Assembly: GCA_023958095.1 (NCBI GenBank)
Contig: JAMLGJ010000021.1
Coordinates: 1 to 60,993 of the forward strand
Source: Microthrixaceae bacterium
Lineage (GTDB): Bacteria; Actinomycetota; Acidimicrobiia; Acidimicrobiales; Microtrichaceae
Length of the DNA stretch: 60,993 nucleotides
Direction: 5' to 3'
Each line of letters begins with the position of its first letter. Position 1 is the stretch's first letter. This document shows, piece by piece, positions 53,846 to 60,993 of this stretch. The notes beneath the pieces were generated by a model. The model did not search any database, was not told the DNA's origin, and worked only from the letters and a program-made list of their open reading frames with translations. A program made the translations under genes and the position numbers.

Positions 53846-53974
53846 GCCTTCCGGTCCATTTCCATGACAGAGGGTGGCGGGACCACCACTCGGGGGGAGC
53901 ACCTCGCGGGTAGGTCGGGATCCGGGCTCGCCGCCCCGAAGACCACTGCAGGAACGCCAAGAGGGGAAGCCCAC

Positions 53975-56515
53975 GTGTCACTGATCCAGGACCTAGACCA
54001 AGAACCGGAGTCGATCGGGACCGACGCGTCGTCCGAGCCCGTGGTGCTCGGCCCCGAACCGGCTGGATCCGGCGACGGCGTGGTCGACACCCCGACCGGT
54101 TCGACGATGAGGGTGACCAAGCGCGACGGGAGTGCCGAGGCCGTCGACGTGAACAAGATCGTCAAGGCGGTCGCCCGCTGTGCGGTGGGGCTCGACAACG
54201 TCGATCCCATGCGCGTCGCCACGCGGACCATCTCGGGGCTGGTCGACGGGGCGACCACCGAGGAGCTCGACGAGCTGTCCATACGCACCGCCGCCGGCCT
54301 CATCTCGGAGGAACCGAACTACTCGCGCCTGGCGGCCCGCCTCCTGGCGACGGTCATCGACAAGGAGGTCCAGAACCAGGACATCTACTCCTTCAGCCAG
54401 TCGGTGCAGCTCGGCAGCGACGTGGGTCTCATCGGAGCGGACACCGCCGAGTTCGTGGCCCGCCACGCCCGCAAGCTGAACGACGCGATTCTTCCCGATC
54501 GCAACTGGCTCTACGGGTTCTTCGGCCTGCGGACCGTCTATGACCGCTACCTGCTGAAGCACCCCGAGTCGCGCAAGGTCGTCGAGACGCCGCAGTACTT
54601 CCTGATGAGGGTCGCCTGCGGGCTCGCCACCACGGCAGAGGAGGCGGTGACCTTCTACGAGCTGATCTCCGGGCTCGAGTACCTGCCGAGTTCTCCCACG
54701 CTGTTCAACTCCGGTACCACGCACCCGCAGATGTCGAGCTGCTACCTGCTCGACTCACCCGAGGACAACCTCGACGCGATCTACGACCGCTACCGGGACA
54801 TCGCCCGACTGTCCAAGCACGCCGGCGGCATCGGCCTGTCCTACAGCCGCATCCGTGCCCGTGGGTCGCTCATCAAGGGCACCAACGGCCTCTCCAACGG
54901 CATCGTGCCGTGGCTCAAGACCCTCGACAGCTCCGTCGCCGCGGTGAACCAGGGTGGACGGCGCAAGGGCGCGGCGTGTGTCTACCTCGAGTCGTGGCAC
55001 GCCGACATCGAGGAGTTCCTCGAGTTGAAGGACAACGCCGGTGACGCGGCACGGCGTGCACACAACCTGAACATCGCCAACTGGGTGCCCGACCTGTTCA
55101 TGAAGCGCGTCGAGCAGGACTGGCAGTGGAGCCTGTTCGACCCGAAGAAGGTGCCCCACTTCGTCGACCTCTACGGCGAGGAGTTCGAGGCCGCCTACCT
55201 GGCTGCCGAGGCCGAGGGCCTCTACGAGCGCCAGGTGCCCGCCCGCCAGCTCTACAGCCGCATGATGCGGACGCTGGCCGAGACAGGCAACGGTTGGATG
55301 ACCTTCAAGGACGCCTCCAACTCCAAGTGCAACCAGACGGGATCCTCCGGCGACGACGAGGAGGGTCCGAGGGTGGTTCACCTGTCGAACCTGTGCACCG
55401 AGATCCTCGAGGTCACCGACCAGGCCGAGACCGCCGTGTGCAACCTCGGTTCGGTGAACCTGGGAGCGATGGTGCGCCCCGGACCCGACGGCTCCCCCGA
55501 GTTCGACTTCGGTCGCCTGGCCGAGGTGGTGCGCACAGCGGTGCCCTACCTGGACCGTGTGGTTGACATCAACTTCTACCCGACCGACGAGGCGGCCAAC
55601 TCGAATGCCAGGTGGCGGCCCGTGGGGCTCGGCATGATGGGCCTGCAGGACGTGTTCTTCAAGCTCGGGTTGCCCTTCGACGCTCCGGAGGCACGGGAGC
55701 TCTCCGCCAGGATCTCCGAGGAGATCTACTTCAACGCCCTGTGGGCGAGCACCGAGCTCGCCGAGCGCAACGGGGCGCATCCGGGCTTCGCCCAGACGAG
55801 GGCGGCGAAGGGGGAACTGCAGTTCGACCTGTGGGGTGTGACGCCCGGCGATCCCGGGCGTTGGGAGCCGCTGCGCCAGCGGATCGCCGACCACGGGCTG
55901 CGGAACTCGCTGCTCATAGCGATCGCACCCACCGCCACCATCGCCTCGATCGCGGGCTGCTACGAGTGCATCGAGCCGCAGGTGTCGAACCTGTTCAAGC
56001 GCGAGACCCTCTCGGGGGAGTTCCTCCAGATCAACACCTACCTGGTGCGCGAGCTGCAGTCCCGTGGGCTGTGGACCGACGAGGTGATCGCTGCGATCAA
56101 GCGCAACGAGGGTTCGATACAGGACATAGAGGCGATCCCGGCGGAGGTCCGCGAGGTGTACCGGACCGCCTGGGAACTCCCGATGCGCTCGCTCATCGAC
56201 ATGGCGGCGGACCGGGGTGCGTTCATCGATCAGTCGCAGTCGCTCAACCTGTTCATGGAGGCGCCGAGCATCGGGAAGCTGTCCTCGATGTACCGGCACG
56301 CGTGGAAGTCGGGTCTCAAGACGACCTACTACCTGCGGTCCCGCCCGGCGACACGCATCAACAAGACGAGCGGCCCTTCGCCCTCGGGCCCAGCAGGCCC
56401 GGGTGGGGGAGAGCCGAAGGCCTTGCCGACCGATGGCCCGGCACCGGGCTACAGCGACGCGGAGGCGATCGCCTGTTCGCTCGAGAACCCCGAGTCCTGC
56501 GAGGCGTGCCAGTAG
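53975..56515 (+). CDS. nrdA: Ribonucleoside-diphosphate reductase, alpha subunit
   Basis: An 846-residue catalytic subunit (class Ia) that reduces ribonucleotides to deoxyribonucleotides. N-terminal ATP-cone (from MRVTKRDGSAEAVDVNKIV), the first active Cys (QMSSCYLLDS), the NLCTE triad (HLSNLCTEILE) and the partner Cys (AVCNLGSVNLG), and a C-terminal CEAC redox pair. GTG 53975 is preferred because GAGGGG lies upstream; ATG 53864 in the same frame lacks a ribosome site, and would add 37 residues without family similarity. nrdB follows after 146 bp. Confidence 0.95.
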   Translation: MSLIQDLDQEPESIGTDASSEPVVLGPEPAGSGDGVVDTPTGSTMRVTKRDGSAEAVDVNKIVKAVARCAVGLDNVDPMRVATRTISGLVDGATTEELDELSIRTAAGLISEEPNYSRLAARLLATVIDKEVQNQDIYSFSQSVQLGSDVGLIGADTAEFVARHARKLNDAILPDRNWLYGFFGLRTVYDRYLLKHPESRKVVETPQYFLMRVACGLATTAEEAVTFYELISGLEYLPSSPTLFNSGTTHPQMSSCYLLDSPEDNLDAIYDRYRDIARLSKHAGGIGLSYSRIRARGSLIKGTNGLSNGIVPWLKTLDSSVAAVNQGGRRKGAACVYLESWHADIEEFLELKDNAGDAARRAHNLNIANWVPDLFMKRVEQDWQWSLFDPKKVPHFVDLYGEEFEAAYLAAEAEGLYERQVPARQLYSRMMRTLAETGNGWMTFKDASNSKCNQTGSSGDDEEGPRVVHLSNLCTEILEVTDQAETAVCNLGSVNLGAMVRPGPDGSPEFDFGRLAEVVRTAVPYLDRVVDINFYPTDEAANSNARWRPVGLGMMGLQDVFFKLGLPFDAPEARELSARISEEIYFNALWASTELAERNGAHPGFAQTRAAKGELQFDLWGVTPGDPGRWEPLRQRIADHGLRNSLLIAIAPTATIASIAGCYECIEPQVSNLFKRETLSGEFLQINTYLVRELQSRGLWTDEVIAAIKRNEGSIQDIEAIPAEVREVYRTAWELPMRSLIDMAADRGAFIDQSQSLNLFMEAPSIGKLSSMYRHAWKSGLKTTYYLRSRPATRINKTSGPSPSGPAGPGGGEPKALPTDGPAPGYSDAEAIACSLENPESCEACQ

Positions 56516-56661
56516 CAGGAGCTCACCCGGACCGCTGCCCCACCGGTCCGTTGCAGCGGCGACCGCCGCCACACACCGGGGCGCGGCCCGACCCCCGGCC
56601 ACCCGACAGCGCTCGACGACACACCAGAACTGACCCGATTCGACCAGGAGAGAAGGAACCG

Positions 56662-57750
56662 ATGGCACTCGTGGACAACACCGCACTCACAACCGAGGCC
56701 CTTCCGGGGCCCGCGGCAGCACCGGAGACCGAGACCGGTCTCTCCGGGGGGAACCTGCTCGACCCCGGTTTCAGGCTCACGCTGCGCCCGATGCGCTACC
56801 CGCAGTTCTACGACATGTACCGCGACGCCATTCGCAACACCTGGACCGTCGAGGAGATCGACTTCTCCGACGACCTGGTCGACCTGCAGCGCAAGTTGCT
56901 GCCCGCCGAACGCCACATGATCAACCGCCTCGTGGCGTTCTTCGCCACCGGCGACTCGATCGTGTCCAACAACCTGGTGCTGAACCTCTACAAGCACATC
57001 AACTCGCCCGAGGCGAGGATGTTCCTGAGCCGCCAGCTCTACGAGGAGGCGCTCCACGTCCAGTTCTACCTGACCCTCCTCGACAACTACATCCCCGACC
57101 TCGACGAGCGCCAGAGGGCGTTCGCAGCGATAGAGAACATCCCCTCGATCGCCGCCAAGGGCGACTTCTGCTTCCGCTGGATCGACTCGATCAACGACCT
57201 CGAGGAGCTCAACACCCGCGAGGAACGCAAGCAGTTCCTGTTGAACCTGATCTGCTTCGCGGCCTGCATCGAGGGCCTGTTCTTCTTCGGAGCGTTCGCC
57301 TACGTGTACTTCCTGCGTTCCAAGGGCCTCCTGAACGGTCTCGCCTCGGGCACCAACTGGGTGTTCCGGGACGAGTCCGGGCACATGAACTTCGCCTTCG
57401 AGGTCATCGACCAGGTCCGCCGCGAGGATCCGGAGCTGTTCGACGAGGACCTGACCCAGCGCGTCACCCAGATGATCTCCGAAGCCGTCGACGTGGAGTA
57501 CGCCTTCGCCGAGGACCTCCTGTCCGAAGGCATCCCGGGCATGTCGTTGGCGGACATGCGCCAGTACCTCGAGTTCATCGCCGACCAGCGGCTCACGGTT
57601 CTGGGCATGCCCGCTGTGTGGCGCTCCAAGAACCCGTTCCACTTCATGGAGCTGCAGGACGTCCAGGAACTGACCAACTTCTTCGAGCGGACCGTGTCGT
57701 CCTACCAGGTCGGTGTCGGTGGGGACGTCGCGTTCGACGAGGACTTCTGA
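56662..57750 (+). CDS. nrdB: Ribonucleoside-diphosphate reductase, beta subunit
   Basis: A 362-residue radical-generating subunit. Diiron ligands and radical site are intact: Asp in ATGDSIVSNN, Glu and His in YEEALHVQFYLT with the radical Tyr four residues after the His, Glu in CIEGLFFFG, and Glu/His in RDESGHMNFAF. Hence a tyrosyl-radical (class Ia) enzyme. ATG 56662 follows GAAGGAACC. The last residues (DVAFDEDF) fit the alpha-binding tail. Confidence 0.96.
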   Translation: MALVDNTALTTEALPGPAAAPETETGLSGGNLLDPGFRLTLRPMRYPQFYDMYRDAIRNTWTVEEIDFSDDLVDLQRKLLPAERHMINRLVAFFATGDSIVSNNLVLNLYKHINSPEARMFLSRQLYEEALHVQFYLTLLDNYIPDLDERQRAFAAIENIPSIAAKGDFCFRWIDSINDLEELNTREERKQFLLNLICFAACIEGLFFFGAFAYVYFLRSKGLLNGLASGTNWVFRDESGHMNFAFEVIDQVRREDPELFDEDLTQRVTQMISEAVDVEYAFAEDLLSEGIPGMSLADMRQYLEFIADQRLTVLGMPAVWRSKNPFHFMELQDVQELTNFFERTVSSYQVGVGGDVAFDEDF

Positions 57751-57771
57751 GCCCACGTCGCCCTGCGGCAC

Positions 57772-57790
57772 CGGCCCCCTCGAGGGGCCG
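57772..57790 (+). terminator. GC-rich hairpin after nrdB
   Basis: CGGCCCC (57772-57778) and GGGGCCG (57784-57790) form a perfect 7-bp stem, 5-base loop, 21 bp after the nrdB stop. No T tract follows, as is common in high-GC actinobacteria. Confidence 0.5.
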
Positions 57791-57851
57791 ATCCCGTCGT
57801 GCGGCCACGTCGGAGTAGATTCATCCCGGGCCACGGTCCGTCGATGAGGAG

Positions 57852-59912
57852 ATGATGCGCCGCCGAATGAACCTGCTCCTGCGCTTCCTCGCGGCAACGG
57901 TGTTGGGCGTGGCCACCCTGGGGCTGATCGGGGCCCAGCTGATACCCGAGGTGGCGGGCGTGGCCGAGGCCGTCTCGTTCGAGCCGCGCTCGAGCATCCG
58001 GCTGCCCAAGCTGCCGGAAGGTTCCACGGTCCTCGACTCCGATGGCAACCGGGTCGGGGACCTGAGGGGAACCGAGAACCGCATCGTGGTGCCTCTCTCG
58101 GAGATGTCCGAGGAGTTCATCAACACCGTGCTGGCGGTGGAGGACGCCGAGTTCTACGAGCACGACGGGGTCTCCGCCCGCAGCGTGCTGCGGGCGATCA
58201 AGGCCAACTCCGAGGCCGGTGGGGTGCAACAGGGCGGTTCGACGATCACCCAGCAGCTCGTGAAGCTCAACCTCGTGGGCAATGAGCAGACCATCCAGCG
58301 GAAGCTCGAGGAGGCATCCCTGGCGGTTCAGTTGGAGGACCAGCTCTGCGGTCCCGACGCGACCAAGAAACAGTGCAAGGACATCATCCTGCAGCAGTAC
58401 CTGAACCAGGTGTACCTGGGTCAGGGCGCCTACGGGGCCGAGGCCGCTGCCCGGACGTACTTCGACAAGTCGGCGTCCGAGCTCAACTACGCGGACGCCG
58501 CCCTTTTGGCATCGCTGATCCGCAACCCCTCCAACTACGACCCGATCAAGAACCCCGAGTTGGCGGCGGAACGCCGCGGCGTGGCGCTGACGCGCATGAT
58601 GGACGAGGGCCTGATCGACCAGGCACAGGCCGATTTCATCGAAGCGGTTCCACTTCCGACAGAGGTCTACGGCCGCACCGCAGCGCGCAGCAGCCAGTCG
58701 CTCAGCTACGTCGAGCGCAAGATCCGCGACGAGCTGCTCGAGGCCGAATGGCTCGCGCCCACGGTGGAACAGCGCCGCTACCTGATCTTCAACGGTGGGC
58801 TGCGCATCACCACCACCATCGATCCCCGGGCCCAGGAGCTCGCCGAAGCCGCCGCGGCGAACAACCCGATCGGCCAGCGCGACCCCCAGACAGCGGTCGC
58901 CCTCGCAGCAGTGGATCCGACCAGCGGTGCGGTACGAGCCATCGTGGGTGAGGTGGAACGCAACGGTGTGCCGATCGAGATCGGTGACCCCGTGCAGGGG
59001 ACCCGATCCGGTGACGGCGGCTACAGCTCGGGCTCGTCGTTCAAGCCGTTCACGATGATCGCTGCGCTCGAGGAGGGCTACACGATCCGTGACACGATCG
59101 CCGGTGACCCTGCTTCGACGGAGATGAAGAAGCAGTGGGGGGTCACGCCGCTGAGCCGTTCGTACCCGAAGGACTGTCCCACCAAGGGCCAGCAGTCGCT
59201 CGCCAGCCACCTGAAGGCCTCGAACAACTGCGCGTTCATGCGCCTGCAGTCGGCGGTCGGCTACGACGCGGTGCGCAACACCGCCATCCGGATGGGACTG
59301 GACCCGGGGCCGCTGGACCCCGAGCACGTGCGCCCTCCGTGCTTCACCATCGGCTGCGACGCGCTGGTGACGCCGCTCGACATGGCAGGTGCGTACGCCA
59401 CGATCGAGAACGACGGCCGTCGGAACCCGACCCACTTCGTGGATCGCGTCACTGACCGCGACGGAAACGTGTTGTTCCAGTACGAACCGGTCGACGAACA
59501 GGTGATCGGGGTGCAGTCCGCCCGCCAGGCGATCACCGCCATGGAGGGCGTGATCACCGGCGGAACCTGCACCCGGTGCCGGCTGCCCAACGGGCAGGAG
59601 GCTGCGGGCAAGACCGGCACCACCGAGGTCGGCGCCGGTGCAAACGTGGGTGCCTGGTTCGTGGGGTTCACGCCCCACCTCTCGACCGCGGTGTGGATCG
59701 GCGATCCCCTCGACCAGCGCACCGCCCTGCGCAGCAACCCCCAGGGCGGCAGGACCGCCGGAGTGGTCTGGCAGGCCTTCATGGCGGACTACCTCGAGGG
59801 TGCCCCTGTCATCTCGTTCCCCGATCCGGACAGTGTCAGGGGAGGTCGCAGGATCTCCGACGGTTGGAAGGGTTCGACGCCGAGCTCCGATGACGAGGAC
59901 GACGAGGCCTGA
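57852..59912 (+). CDS. Class A penicillin-binding protein
   Basis: A 686-residue bifunctional peptidoglycan synthase. An N-terminal membrane anchor is followed by the glycosyltransferase domain (EDAEFYEHDGV, QGGSTITQQLVKL) and the transpeptidase with the active Ser in SGSSFKPF, SNN in LKASNNCAF, and AGKTGTT. Unlike many relatives there is no PASTA or long tail; the C-terminus is acidic (DDEDDEA). ATG 57852 follows GAGGAG (alternative ATG 57855). Confidence 0.94.
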   Translation: MMRRRMNLLLRFLAATVLGVATLGLIGAQLIPEVAGVAEAVSFEPRSSIRLPKLPEGSTVLDSDGNRVGDLRGTENRIVVPLSEMSEEFINTVLAVEDAEFYEHDGVSARSVLRAIKANSEAGGVQQGGSTITQQLVKLNLVGNEQTIQRKLEEASLAVQLEDQLCGPDATKKQCKDIILQQYLNQVYLGQGAYGAEAAARTYFDKSASELNYADAALLASLIRNPSNYDPIKNPELAAERRGVALTRMMDEGLIDQAQADFIEAVPLPTEVYGRTAARSSQSLSYVERKIRDELLEAEWLAPTVEQRRYLIFNGGLRITTTIDPRAQELAEAAAANNPIGQRDPQTAVALAAVDPTSGAVRAIVGEVERNGVPIEIGDPVQGTRSGDGGYSSGSSFKPFTMIAALEEGYTIRDTIAGDPASTEMKKQWGVTPLSRSYPKDCPTKGQQSLASHLKASNNCAFMRLQSAVGYDAVRNTAIRMGLDPGPLDPEHVRPPCFTIGCDALVTPLDMAGAYATIENDGRRNPTHFVDRVTDRDGNVLFQYEPVDEQVIGVQSARQAITAMEGVITGGTCTRCRLPNGQEAAGKTGTTEVGAGANVGAWFVGFTPHLSTAVWIGDPLDQRTALRSNPQGGRTAGVVWQAFMADYLEGAPVISFPDPDSVRGGRRISDGWKGSTPSSDDEDDEA

Positions 59913-59952
59913 ATGGGCCTGGCGATTTCGGTGACCGGGTAGCCTGCGCCCC

Positions 59953-60666
59953 GTGAGTTCGTTCGAGAACCTCCTGGGACTCCAGGACATCGACACCAGC
60001 CTCGATCAGCTTCGCCACAGGCGCGACAACCTGCCCGAGAGGGACGAGCTCGCCGAGGCGCAGGCCGCGGCATCGGCGCGGGAGCAGGCGCTCGAAGCCA
60101 GCTTCGCATCCCTGTCGGAGCTGAAGGCGACAGAACGCACCGCCGAGGACGAGGCGGCCAGCGTCGAGGCCAAGGCCGCCGAGGTGGAGAAGCTGCTCTA
60201 CGGCGGCACCGTCACAGCCGCCAAGGAACTCGAGGCATACCAGGCCGACCTCGCCTCGCTCCGCGAGCGTCAGGAGGTGCTGGAGGACCGTGCGATCGAA
60301 CTCCTCGAGCAGACCGAACCGCTCGAGGCACGCCTGTCGGAGCTGAGGCTCGCACTCGATGAGGAGCGGGCCCGGGTGCAGGAAGCGGGCTCCCGACTGA
60401 CCACGGCGGAGTCGCTCATCGATGACGAGATCCGTGAGGTCGAGTCCGGTCGGGCCGAACTCCTGGGGGGACTGGACCCCGATGTGGTCGAGCAGTACGT
60501 GGCGCTGCGCCGCTCCCTGGGCGGCGTGGGAGCGGCGCGCCTGACGGGGTCGCGCTGTGAGGGGTGCCACCTGGAGATCCCCTCGGCGCAGCTCGAGGAG
60601 ATCCGCAACGCACCTGCGGACCAGATCGTCAATTGCCCCGAATGCGGCCGGATACTCGTTCGCTGA
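59953..60666 (+). CDS. Coiled-coil protein with C4 zinc ribbon
   Basis: A 237-residue protein. Residues about 1-165 are an uninterrupted coiled coil (e.g. LPERDELAEAQAAASAREQ), followed by a C-terminal zinc ribbon with CEGCHLEIP and CPECGRILVR, the CT398-like (zf-RING_7) family. The family is widespread but its function is uncertain; the fold suggests a scaffold or nucleic-acid role. GTG 59953. Confidence 0.85.
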   Translation: MSSFENLLGLQDIDTSLDQLRHRRDNLPERDELAEAQAAASAREQALEASFASLSELKATERTAEDEAASVEAKAAEVEKLLYGGTVTAAKELEAYQADLASLRERQEVLEDRAIELLEQTEPLEARLSELRLALDEERARVQEAGSRLTTAESLIDDEIREVESGRAELLGGLDPDVVEQYVALRRSLGGVGAARLTGSRCEGCHLEIPSAQLEEIRNAPADQIVNCPECGRILVR

Positions 60667-60712
60667 GCACAGCGGTGCTGGGCGGTCGTCGGCCCGGCCG
60701 GGGCCGGTTGCC

Positions 60713-60993
60713 ATGCTGATCTGGTTCGCGTCCGCGGCCGTGGTGTTCACCTTCGTGGTGTTCAGGAGCCCAGCGATCGACTATCGGCTGGTGGCCCTCG
60801 GAGCGGTGCTGCCGGTGGCCGAGGTCCCCTTCGGTGTGGGCCCGATGCACGCGCTGGTCACACCGACCGTCGTGCTGGTGGTGGTGATGCTGGCCACCCG
60901 GCATCGTCGCCTCGTGCGCCGTCGCTGGCTCGGACTTCCCATCGGGATGTACCTGCACCTTGTGCTGGACGCGGTGTTCAACATGCCGGAGAC
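60713..60993 (+). CDS. Membrane protein, partial, cut by window end
   Basis: The reading frame starts at ATG 60713 and stays open to the window end, giving 93 residues with at least two hydrophobic segments (WFASAAVVFTFVVF; ALVTPTVVLVVVML) and YLHLVLDAVFN near the end. The His/Asp residues in the last part resemble actinobacterial YdjM-like membrane proteins, but the fragment is too short to be sure. It lies 46 bp after the zinc-ribbon gene. Confidence 0.65.
   Translation, partial: MLIWFASAAVVFTFVVFRSPAIDYRLVALGAVLPVAEVPFGVGPMHALVTPTVVLVVVMLATRHRRLVRRRWLGLPIGMYLHLVLDAVFNMPE

Noticed and set aside
53646..53974. Cobalamin riboswitch before the ribonucleotide reductase genes
   Set aside because: The enzyme is class Ia (diiron-tyrosyl), which needs no B12, and no B12-box sequence was seen.
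57702..59996. Long reverse-strand open frame of 764 codons across the penicillin-binding protein gene
   Set aside because: It lies opposite a gene with complete GT51 and transpeptidase motifs, its translation is rich in His/Arg/Gly with no domain, and long antisense frames are expected at this GC content.
1..60993. tRNA, rRNA and CRISPR genes
   Set aside because: I looked for tRNA-like arms, rRNA signatures and repeat-spacer arrays on both strands by eye and saw none; a dedicated tRNA scan would settle it.

Overview
The window is high-GC DNA with GTG and TTG starts, many 4-bp start/stop overlaps and Shine-Dalgarno-led operons. The gene content fits an actinobacterium (Actinomycetota): a fur-katG pair, an IleRS with eukaryote-like motifs, pyruvate phosphate dikinase, HD-GYP signalling and fused branched-chain amino acid (Liv) transporters. 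A free-living, probably aquatic member of class Acidimicrobiia is my best guess. That placement is inference from gene content only.

Layout. (1) 1-2.9 kb is an accessory island: two 131-bp, attC-like direct repeats around a small unknown gene, further small unknown genes on both strands, a frameshifted remnant, short repeated motifs, and a recombinase-type helix-turn-helix protein. (2) 2.9-15.3 kb holds an ACR3 arsenite exporter, a PAS/HD-GYP protein, a two-component system divergent from a redox cluster (two anchored small proteins, one with an Asp/Tyr/His tail; ApbE; a haem membrane protein), a lipoprotein, PPDK and a zinc-type dehydrogenase. (3) 15.4-18.1 kb is fur-katG. (4) 18.3-26.5 kb is a tightly overlapped operon for a Liv-type importer in which LivH+LivM are fused and an MFS transporter, LivF and LivG form one 1022-residue protein, followed by a binding protein and a PLP enzyme. 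(5) 26.5-31.3 kb, reverse strand, is a three-gene operon matching the N-acetylglutaminylglutamine amide (NAGGN) osmolyte pathway.

(6) 31.4-38.0 kb holds an SDR, an internally deleted thioesterase, a Baeyer-Villiger-type monooxygenase, a PhoX-like Tat protein and a sulfatase. (7) 38.0-42.5 kb is trkA-trkH-trkH, where one TrkH has altered pore loops; with NAGGN this makes the middle of the window rich in osmoadaptation genes. (8) 42.6-49.2 kb holds a cold-shock protein, a degenerate AcpS-like protein, a short malonyl-CoA decarboxylase, an M50 protease and an FtsX-type permease with a long Pro-rich tail and no ATPase beside it. (9) 49.2-53.6 kb, reverse strand, is NUDIX - small Zn-ribbon protein - ileS. 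(10) 54-61 kb holds class Ia ribonucleotide reductase (nrdA, nrdB), a class A penicillin-binding protein, a coiled-coil Zn-ribbon protein and a membrane protein cut by the window end.

The most notable items are the MFS-LivF-LivG fusion, the NAGGN operon in an actinobacterial context, the TrkH pair with a Gly-to-Ala change in one filter loop, the attC-like repeats, and a 49-bp perfect or near-perfect palindrome present twice (18.1 and 53.6 kb) in opposite orientation. No tRNA, rRNA or CRISPR array was seen.
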